Source: LMUY01 sp964242925
Lineage (GTDB): Bacteria; Pseudomonadota; Alphaproteobacteria; Acetobacterales; Acetobacteraceae
DNA: 60,789 nt
NCBI GenBank assembly: GCA_964242925.1
Contig: CAXTBW010000011.1
Location: 1 to 60,789 of the forward strand
Direction: 5' to 3'
Under the pieces are notes generated by a model. That model was not told where the DNA came from and searched no databases. It saw only the letters and a list, made by a program, of their open reading frames with translations. The position numbers and the translations under genes were made by a program. This document shows, in pieces, positions 55,166 to 60,789 of the stretch. Each line of letters begins with the position of its first letter. Position 1 is the first letter of the stretch.

Positions 55166-57736
55166 ATGCGCATCCTGACGGCCGCCCTTGTCCTGATCTG
55201 CCTCGCGCTGCCCGGCCGCAGCCAGACGCCCCCCGCCGCGCCCCCTGCGGCGCCAGCCACCACGCCGCCAGCGGAAACGCCCGCCGCGCCTCCAGCCCCC
55301 GCGCTCACCCCTGCCCAGGCGCAGGCGGTGCTGAACGTGCTGCGCGACGACAAGGCCCGCGCCCAGTTCACCACCGTGCTGGACGCCATGGTGCGCGGCG
55401 TCCAGGTCGCCGAGCCCGCGCCCAAGCCCATCGTGCCGCTCGCCGCCGACAGCGTGGCCGCCGACCTGGTGCTGCAGGGCTCCCGCTGGGCCGGCGAGTT
55501 GGAGACCCAGTTCGCCAGCGCAGGCGAGGCGGCGGCGGACGTGCCCCTGCTGTGGCGCTGGGCGACGTCGCAGGCCAACGACCCGGCGGCGCGCGGCCTG
55601 ATCCTGGACACGGGATGGAAGCTGCTGGTGATCCTGGCCGTCTCCCGCGCCATCGAGTGGGCGGTGCGGCGCCTGCTGGCCCGCGCCCGCGCCATGCTGT
55701 CGGCCAGGGCGCCCGCCGACGAGCCGATCCCGGAGGACGCCCCCGACGCCGATCTGGCCCCCGCCGTCGCCGAAGCGGCGCCCCCCATCGCCGGATCGGC
55801 GCCCCCNNNNNNNNNNNNNNNNNNNNNNNNNNNNNNNNNNNNNNNNNNNNNNNNNNNNNNNNNNNNNNNNNNNNNNNNNNNNNNNNNNNNNNNNNNNNNN
55901 NNNNNNCCCATCGCCGGATCGGCGCCCCCTGTCGCCGCAGCGGCCCCCACTGTCGCCGAACCGGCGCCCGCCGCGCCCGAACTGCCCGCGCGCCGCGCCC
56001 ACGCCCGCGGCCTGAGCGTCGCCTGGCGCATGTTGCGGCGCCTGCCGTTCGTGCTGACCGCGCTGCTGCTGGACCTGATCCCCGTCGCCGTGTTCGCCGC
56101 CGCCGGGCACGCCCTGCTCACCACCCCGCTCGGCGCCACCAACAACAGCCGCCTGGTCGTGCTCGCCGTGGTCGACGCCTACGTCACCTGCCGCATCATC
56201 ATGTGCATCACCCGCACCTTCGTCTCCCCGCGCGAGCACCGGCTGCGCCTGATCCATTGCGACGACGCCTGGGCGCAGTTCATCGAGCGCTGGGTGCGCC
56301 GCATCAGCGGGGTCGCCGTGTTCGGCTTCGCCACCGCCGAGGTCGGCACGCTGTTCGGCCTGTACCACTCCGCGCACGACGTCCTCATCAAGCTGGTTGC
56401 GCTCGTGGTCCACGTCATGCTCGTCATCGTGGTGGTGCGGTCGCGCGCCGCCGTGGCGCACCGGCTGCGCGCCCCCCGGCGCCGCACCGGCGTGCTCGCC
56501 AGCCTGCAGAACGGGCTGGCCGGGCGTTGGCACCTGTTCGCCATCTTCTACATCGTGGCGCTGTGGCTGGTGGCCGCCGCCGAGATCCGCGACGGCTACG
56601 AACGCCTGCTGCACTTCTTCGTCGTGACCACGGCCGTGTCCATCGCCACCCGCCTGGCCGCCATCGTCCTCCTCGGCGGCCTGGACCGCGCCGTGCACAT
56701 CAGCGAGGCGACCGCGTCGAGCTACCCGGGGCTCGAGCAGCGCCTCGCCTTCTACTACCCGGCGTTGCGCATCGCGGCCATGTGCCTGCTGGGCGTCGCC
56801 GCCGCGCTGGCGCTGCTCCAGGTGTGGGGCCTGGCCCCGTTCGGCTGGTTCGCCGAAACGCAGCTCGGCAGCCGCCTGGTCGGCGCGCTCGTCACCTCCG
56901 GCATCGCCGTGCTGGTGGCCGTGCTGGTGTGGGAGGCCGCCAACGCAACGGTGGAGAACAAGGTCGCCTCGCTCACCCGGGCCGCGCAGACCGCCCGCGC
57001 GGCCCGGCTGCGCACCCTGCTGCCGATGCTGCGGACGGCGCTGCTGGTGACGATCCTGGTCATCACCGGGCTGATCGTGCTGAGCCAGATCGGCCTGAAC
57101 ATCGCCCCCCTGCTGGCCGGCGCCGGCGTGCTGGGCGTGGCGATCGGCTTCGGCTCGCAGAAGCTGGTGCAGGACCTCATCACCGGGCTGTTCCTGCTGC
57201 TGGAGAACGCGATGCAGGTCGGCGACGTCGTGGTGCTGGGCGGCCTGAGCGGCGCCGTCGAGCACCTGTCAATCCGCACCATCCGGCTGCGCGCGCTGGA
57301 CGGCTCGGTGCACATCATCCCGTTCTCGTCGGTCTCGACGGTGACCAACCAGACGCGGGACTTCTCCTTCGCCGTGGTGGACCTGCCGATCGGCCTGGAC
57401 GAGGAGCCGGACCGGGTGACCGACCTGCTGAAGGCCGTGGTGACGAAGATGCGGGCGGAGCCGCGCTGGGCCGACTCGATCACCGCGGACCTGGAGGTGA
57501 TGGGCGTGTATGCCTTCGCCGACCATTACTGGACGCTGCGGGTGCGCATCCGCACGACGCCGTCGCAGCGCTGGGTGGTGAACCGCGAGTTCAATCGCCG
57601 GGTGAAGTACTGCTTTGACGACAACGCGGTGCAAAGCCCGATCACCGCGTATAAGGTGCAAGGCTGGCTGCCCCCCGGCGCCGAGCACGCGATCCCGCCC
57701 GACGCCGATCGCCCCGTCCAGCAGGCTGCCCAATAG
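55166..57736 (+). CDS. MscS-family mechanosensitive channel, interrupted by an assembly gap
   Basis: A large MscS-type protein of about 857 residues as drawn. A signal peptide (MRILTAALVLICLALPGRSQ) is followed by a Pro/Ala-rich region, several membrane helices, and the MscS pore and beta domain: IGLNIAPLLAGAGVLGVAIG, FGSQKLVQDLITGLFLLLEN, GDVVVLGGLSGAVEHLSIRT and IIPFSSVSTVTNQTRDFSFA. The N-terminal layout resembles YbiO-type channels. A 100-N gap (55807-55906) lies in the Ala/Pro-rich linker (PIAGSAP repeats), so true length and frame across the gap are unknown. Confidence 0.85.
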   Translation: MRILTAALVLICLALPGRSQTPPAAPPAAPATTPPAETPAAPPAPALTPAQAQAVLNVLRDDKARAQFTTVLDAMVRGVQVAEPAPKPIVPLAADSVAADLVLQGSRWAGELETQFASAGEAAADVPLLWRWATSQANDPAARGLILDTGWKLLVILAVSRAIEWAVRRLLARARAMLSARAPADEPIPEDAPDADLAPAVAEAAPPIAGSAPXXXXXXXXXXXXXXXXXXXXXXXXXXXXXXXXXXPIAGSAPPVAAAAPTVAEPAPAAPELPARRAHARGLSVAWRMLRRLPFVLTALLLDLIPVAVFAAAGHALLTTPLGATNNSRLVVLAVVDAYVTCRIIMCITRTFVSPREHRLRLIHCDDAWAQFIERWVRRISGVAVFGFATAEVGTLFGLYHSAHDVLIKLVALVVHVMLVIVVVRSRAAVAHRLRAPRRRTGVLASLQNGLAGRWHLFAIFYIVALWLVAAAEIRDGYERLLHFFVVTTAVSIATRLAAIVLLGGLDRAVHISEATASSYPGLEQRLAFYYPALRIAAMCLLGVAAALALLQVWGLAPFGWFAETQLGSRLVGALVTSGIAVLVAVLVWEAANATVENKVASLTRAAQTARAARLRTLLPMLRTALLVTILVITGLIVLSQIGLNIAPLLAGAGVLGVAIGFGSQKLVQDLITGLFLLLENAMQVGDVVVLGGLSGAVEHLSIRTIRLRALDGSVHIIPFSSVSTVTNQTRDFSFAVVDLPIGLDEEPDRVTDLLKAVVTKMRAEPRWADSITADLEVMGVYAFADHYWTLRVRIRTTPSQRWVVNREFNRRVKYCFDDNAVQSPITAYKVQGWLPPGAEHAIPPDADRPVQQAAQ
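55807..55906. other. Assembly gap of exactly 100 N in a short tandem repeat
   Basis: The bases CCCATCGCCGGATCGGCGCC occur immediately left (from 55784) and immediately right (from 55907) of the gap. A repeat that assembled poorly is the likely cause. The size 100 is a conventional placeholder, so the true number of repeat units is not known. Confidence 0.95.
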
Positions 57737-57747
57737 GATCCTCCGCC

Positions 57748-58479
57748 ATGCCCAACCCGGCCACCACCCGCCCGACCATCGCCGAGCTGATCGGCCGCGA
57801 CGGTTTCGCCTTCGTCCACGCCGCCGAGATGCGCGGCGTTCTGGAGGACAACGGCATGACCGGCTGGGACGCCTTCGCCGCCAGTTGGGACGACCTGGGC
57901 GTGGACGCCTACATGGCCGATGGCGGCCGTTACCGCCGCCGCCGCCACGCGGTTTTCGCCGCCCGCCCCGGCGGCATCGCCCGGCTGGAGCACCGCCCGC
58001 ATTACCAGAGCCGCGACTACAACGCGCTGAACGGCGGCATCGCCCGCTGGTTCGACCCGGTGACCGAGCCCACCGAAGCCTCCCCGGCGTTCCAGGCCAT
58101 CCTGCGCACCTGCCAGCGCGTGTTCGACGCGCTGTCCCCCGGCGTGCCGGAGTGGGAGGTCGAGGTCCACCAGTTCCGCATCGAGGCGCAACCCGGCCAG
58201 GCGGGCCAGCCGACGCCGGAGGGCATGCACCGCGACGGGGTGGACTGGGTGCTGGTGCTGATGGTGCGGCGGGAGAACATCGCCAGCGGGGAGACCACGA
58301 TCCACGACCTGGACCGGCACGCGCTCGGGTCGTTCACGCTGGCGCGCGCGATGGACGCGGCCTGGGTGGATGACAGCCGTCGCTATCATGGGGTGACGCC
58401 GGTGGAACCGCGGGACCCGGCCAGGCCGGCGTTCCGCGATGTGCTGGTGGTGACGTTCCGGCGGGCGGTGAAAGACTGA
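57748..58479 (+). CDS. 2OG-Fe(II) dioxygenase family protein (amino-acid hydroxylase-like)
   Basis: A 243-residue protein of the family that includes L-isoleucine 4-hydroxylase. The iron ligands are in PTPEGMHRDGVDWVLVLMV (His and Asp) and DDSRRYHGVTPV (distal His), and the oxoglutarate-binding Arg is probably in AFRDVLVVTFRR. It uses oxygen and 2-oxoglutarate to hydroxylate a free amino acid, substrate unknown. It begins 11 bases after the channel gene. The last ~55 bases recur at the 3' end of the MazF-like gene downstream. Confidence 0.82.
   Translation: MPNPATTRPTIAELIGRDGFAFVHAAEMRGVLEDNGMTGWDAFAASWDDLGVDAYMADGGRYRRRRHAVFAARPGGIARLEHRPHYQSRDYNALNGGIARWFDPVTEPTEASPAFQAILRTCQRVFDALSPGVPEWEVEVHQFRIEAQPGQAGQPTPEGMHRDGVDWVLVLMVRRENIASGETTIHDLDRHALGSFTLARAMDAAWVDDSRRYHGVTPVEPRDPARPAFRDVLVVTFRRAVKD
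58414..58470 (+). repeat. Direct repeat, left copy: 3' end of the dioxygenase gene
   Basis: Encodes DPARPAFRDVLVVTFRRAV. The matching segment at 59114-59176 encodes DPTKPAFREATCWWVTFRRP in the same frame. GCCGGCGTTCCGCGA and CGTTC/TCG-type blocks are shared at the base level, with a net 6-base insertion in the right copy. Confidence 0.7.
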
Positions 58480-58557
58480 GGCGGCGCGACAGCTCGGCCT
58501 AAGCGAAGAAGGGCTCCGACGCTTGTTCGACGTTAGGATGGTCCTTGCCTTGGGCGC

Positions 58558-58776
58558 ATGATCACCAGCAAGCTCACCAGCAAGGCGCGGACGACGATCC
58601 CGCAGCCGGTCAGGGCTGCGCTGCGCCTGCGCGAGGGCGACGAGACCGCCTCTATGATCGAGCCGGGCCGGGTGGTGCTCACCCGCGCCCAGCCCGACAC
58701 GGCAGCCGACGATCCTTTCGCCACGTTCCCGGAGTGGGACAGTCCGGCTGACACGGAGGCGTATGCCGGGCTGTGA
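58558..58776 (+). CDS. AbrB/MazE-type antitoxin
   Basis: A 72-residue protein with an N-terminal SpoVT/AbrB swapped-hairpin domain: MITSKLTSKARTTIPQPVRA, then ALRLREGDE. The acidic C-terminal tail (DDPFATFPEWDSPADTEAYA) is the toxin-binding type. It overlaps the toxin gene by 14 bases, the standard layout for an autoregulated type II pair. Confidence 0.87.
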   Translation: MITSKLTSKARTTIPQPVRAALRLREGDETASMIEPGRVVLTRAQPDTAADDPFATFPEWDSPADTEAYAGL

Positions 58777-59182
58777 GGTTTGGGACTTGGTGAAGGTCCC
58801 GTTTCCGTACGCGAACCGGCCGGTGCAGCAACGTCGCCCGGCCCTGGTGGTCTCGGTTCCGAATGCTCCGGGAGCACTTCGGCTGCTCTGGGTATTGATG
58901 GTGACCAGTGCAGCTAATCGCGGCTGGCCTGGCGACGTCTTCGTCTCCGACCTGCATGCGGCCGGACTGCCGGCAGCTTCCGTCGTGCGGTGCGCCAAGA
59001 TCGCCACGATCGAAGCACGGGATGCGGAGCGGATTGGGCGACTGTCGCTCGAGGATCGGACGCCGGTTGTGGATACGCTGGCGTCGCCACGTGGGCGCCC
59101 CGCTGAAGCGAACGACCCGACCAAGCCGGCGTTCCGCGAAGCGACGTGCTGGTGGGTGACGTTTCGTCGGCCAGTGGTGTGA
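58763..59182 (+). CDS. MazF/PemK-type toxin with a foreign C-terminal tail
   Basis: A 139-residue likely endoribonuclease. CEVWDLVKVPFPYANRPVQQ followed by RRPALVVSVP is the PemK/MazF N-terminal signature, and VVRCAKIATIEARDAERIGR matches the conserved beta-strand with Thr/Ser near the active site. Its last ~25 residues (DPTKPAFREATCWWVTFRRP and beyond) are not MazF-like; they match the C-terminus of the upstream dioxygenase. GGAGG lies 3 bases before the ATG. Translation is coupled to the antitoxin. Confidence 0.85.
   Translation: MPGCEVWDLVKVPFPYANRPVQQRRPALVVSVPNAPGALRLLWVLMVTSAANRGWPGDVFVSDLHAAGLPAASVVRCAKIATIEARDAERIGRLSLEDRTPVVDTLASPRGRPAEANDPTKPAFREATCWWVTFRRPVV
59114..59176 (+). repeat. 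Direct repeat, right copy: dioxygenase 3'-end duplicate inside the toxin gene
   Basis: See the left copy at 58414-58470. This copy is read as the toxin's C-terminus. The 680-base spacing equals the toxin-antitoxin module, so the module is bracketed by the two copies. Confidence 0.65.
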
Positions 59183-59374
59183 ACGGACGCCGACCTGTTG
59201 CGGACGGTTCAGTGTCGTAGTCGGCTCTTGGTGGTTAGCCGCCTGTCTGCTTTGTGTTCTGACGCGGCGAGAAGCCGACGATGGTCGACTGCCCGGATTG
59301 GATAACCTTAGAACGACGAACGTGAACTGACCATACGTTTCCATAACGGCCATGATACAACCGTTACGGAACAG
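59183..59374. other. Intergenic stretch downstream of the toxin gene, with a 14-bp direct repeat
   Basis: No gene seen. The 14 bases GGACGGTTCAGTGT at 59202-59215 recur exactly at 59886-59899, just before the AT-rich gene. Base composition drifts to lower GC. Confidence 0.6.
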
Positions 59375-59706
59375 TTACAATATTAGCGTGTCGTCAGCCT
59401 CGCGGATGGCCTCCTGCAAGTCCTCCATGGCAGCGGCGAACCGATCATGGATCGGGTCGGGGCCCGCCTCGAAAGATGCTAGAGCGCACCGCTTTGCGGC
59501 TCCCATGGTCGGGGCCTCGCCCATGCGATAGTGCCGGTGGCCTTCCCCGTCAGCATAGGCAACGCCGTAGTGCCAATGGTGGCCCTCGACAGGCTCCCCG
59601 CTCTGGTAGGTCGGGCAATGCCAGACGAACAGGAGCCGGTCGGACGTGGCAGTCTCGCAGAACCAGACGTCATCGTATTCCGGTCGGACGTGCCAGCCCA
59701 GGGCAT
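59375..59706 (-). pseudogene. Hypothetical protein ORF with an apparent frameshift right after its start
   Basis: The reverse strand holds a well-coding frame from 59701 to the TAA at 59377-59375: LGWHVRPEYDDVWFCETATS, HHWHYGVAYADGEGHRHYRM and MEDLQEAIREADDTLIL. It has no usable start. An ATG at 59706-59704 with a good GGAGAGG upstream lies 5 bases before, one base out of frame; a single extra base in the CCC run there would give MPLGWHVRPEYDD. Thus this is either a recent frameshift or a sequencing error in a real gene of ~110 residues. Family not recognised. An internal ATG at the MGEAPTMG segment would leave only ~50 residues. Confidence 0.5.
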
Positions 59707-59902
59707 CACCTCTCCCCGAACCTTAACCACCGGGCAGGCTAGTTGCACCAGCCCTCGCGCGCGCGAGGCGTTGTCGCCTAATTGCCATTATGGAAGGGCA
59801 AGCCCCCATCCATAACGCCCATTCTAACGGCTGCTACGATCTCAGCTATAAGACCAGCTAGTAAGGGAAAACCCCTCCAGTGCGAGGACGGTTCAGTGTG
59901 AA
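59707..59902. other. Intergenic region upstream of the AT-rich gene
   Basis: No gene seen. It contains the right copy of the 14-bp direct repeat at 59886-59899 and marks the change from high-GC to AT-rich sequence. Promoters for both flanking genes should lie here but I cannot place them. Confidence 0.5.
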
Positions 59903-60706
59903 ATGGGTTTAACGCAGACCATGGAAACGTATATTAAACTAATTCCAAACATTACCAGCCCAATAACGCTAACAGCGTTTATTGGGGTAGGCTTGCTTAT
60001 TGCAGTAAAATGGATATTGGAGTATCGAAAAGATACTTCTGTGAGAAAGAACGGGCTGAGAATATTAAGTCAATACAGAAATGAGAAACAGCGCAACGAA
60101 GCGCTAACAAGCCTACTTGGAGAGCCACCGCCGAGAAATTACAAAAAGGAAGATATTTCTCTTTGGATTAAGGAACATACAAAGCGGCATATTGTATATG
60201 CATTATTAGTATTTGGGTTAGCAGCCCTGTTCTTCCTGTTTTTGATAGTTGACGTTTTGACAAACAGTAATAAGAGAGATGAAACTACCAATTCTACAGA
60301 TATTGTCGGATTACAAGCAGTTATATTTCTTGAGAAAACTTCCAGTGAAGGTTCAATGTTCCACGTAGACGTATCTAATAAAGGGAAACAAGTCATAGAG
60401 TTGATAGAGTCACTACAAGATCTTAGTAACGGACAATGGTTATACGACACTGACAAGCTATTTTCGAGAAAGATTTATCCAGATGGAACCTTGACCTTGT
60501 CACGTTCGGATATTCTCAAAATAGGGCCGAACACCGTACTAACGTTATTCGTTCACTTTAAAACAGATGTTGATAGCCGTGAATTTAAATATGTATTCAA
60601 ATTTCAGCCGCGTGATATTACCGATACGCACAATCCAATATCGCCCTACTCTTCTGGTGAGTACACGGTAATGCCAACATTTACTATTCCGCTTAGCCCT
60701 CGTTAA
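59903..60706 (+). CDS. AT-rich gene for a two-helix membrane protein, unknown function
   Basis: A 267-residue protein, MGLTQTMETYIKLIPNITSP at the N-terminus (ATG at 59921 is an alternative start). Hydrophobic helices are at ~20-40 (TLTAFIGVGLLIAVKWILEY) and ~98-120 (VYALLVFGLAALFFLFLIVD). The last ~145 residues form a soluble, beta-rich-looking domain (TDIVGLQAVIFLEKTSSEGS, LSRSDILKIGPNTVLTLFVH). Codons are A/T-ending, quite unlike the ~70% GC neighbours, so recent transfer is very likely. No family recognised; it stands alone up to the window end. Confidence 0.8.
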   Translation: MGLTQTMETYIKLIPNITSPITLTAFIGVGLLIAVKWILEYRKDTSVRKNGLRILSQYRNEKQRNEALTSLLGEPPPRNYKKEDISLWIKEHTKRHIVYALLVFGLAALFFLFLIVDVLTNSNKRDETTNSTDIVGLQAVIFLEKTSSEGSMFHVDVSNKGKQVIELIESLQDLSNGQWLYDTDKLFSRKIYPDGTLTLSRSDILKIGPNTVLTLFVHFKTDVDSREFKYVFKFQPRDITDTHNPISPYSSGEYTVMPTFTIPLSPR

Positions 60707-60789
60707 AATTAGCGCTGCCTGACGTGGTTGAAAGTCAAGAATTTCGGGCCGCCTCGAGAGGCGCCTCGCATCAACGACATACGCGTTCC

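Noticed and set aside
59531..59815. 94-residue plus-strand ORF
   Set aside because: Antisense to the better-coding minus-strand frame at 59375-59706; no ribosome-binding site.

Overview
The window is very GC-rich (about 70%) and alphaproteobacterial. It carries the conserved order ffh-rpsP-rimM-trmD-rplS, a twin-transmembrane gene beside etfBA, and a cellulose operon with GH8, a ccpAx-like gene, fused bcsAB, bcsC and bcsD. That operon order is known from acetic acid bacteria, so an Acetobacteraceae-like member of the Rhodospirillales is the best guess. Several short dispersed palindromic repeats sit between or inside genes. One assembly gap (100 N) interrupts a mechanosensitive channel gene. 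No tRNA, rRNA, CRISPR array or intact insertion sequence was recognised.

Layout. 1-3299: ribosome and SRP operon on the minus strand. 3484-4413: a small secreted protein and a PAP2-like membrane protein. 4577-8942: a minus-strand GDP-deoxyhexose set (manC, gmd, a reductase/epimerase, an HpnL-like flippase). 9071-11229: an M20 amidohydrolase and a PanE-like reductase. 11382-12972: a Hint-domain protein, a doubtful small ORF and a DoxX-like protein.

13120-28188 is the most unusual part. It holds two proteins that join a TPR-S-like region, a SLOG-like region and a class III nucleotide-cyclase homology domain. Beside them lie a Crp-type regulator with an intact cyclic-nucleotide pocket, an HD protein resembling cyclic-nucleotide phosphodiesterases, a TPR protein, a small four-cysteine zinc-ribbon protein, an ABC exporter, a GAF protein, a leaderless subtilisin, and a two-gene operon of a protein with three TIR-like regions and an nSTAND1-WD40 ATPase. 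I read it as a candidate nucleotide-signalling or conflict island. Two same-orientation copies of a ~135-bp palindromic repeat bracket it (13001 and 29486).

28442-35867 is housekeeping and small secreted proteins: a hydrolase, a membrane pseudo-ATPase, purC-purS, an NRDE protein, an MBL-fold hydrolase and an SDR. 36064-52063 is a long plus-strand exopolysaccharide locus: GH8 cellulase, ccpAx-like, bcsAB, a short bcsC, bcsD, two AlgJ/AlgX-like SGNH proteins, an AlgF-like protein, a stand-alone BcsC-type TPR protein and a GDSL hydrolase. It looks like an acetylated-cellulose system, although no membrane O-acyltransferase is present here. A 29-bp tandem repeat covers the stop codon of the last gene.

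52161-55076: hbd-etfA-etfB and a twin-transmembrane gene (minus). 55166-58479: an MscS channel (with the gap) and a 2OG-Fe dioxygenase. 58558-59182: an AbrB/MazF-type toxin-antitoxin pair whose toxin tail matches the 3' end of the dioxygenase gene. 59183-60789: an accessory end with a frameshifted ORF and one strikingly AT-rich membrane-protein gene of foreign appearance.
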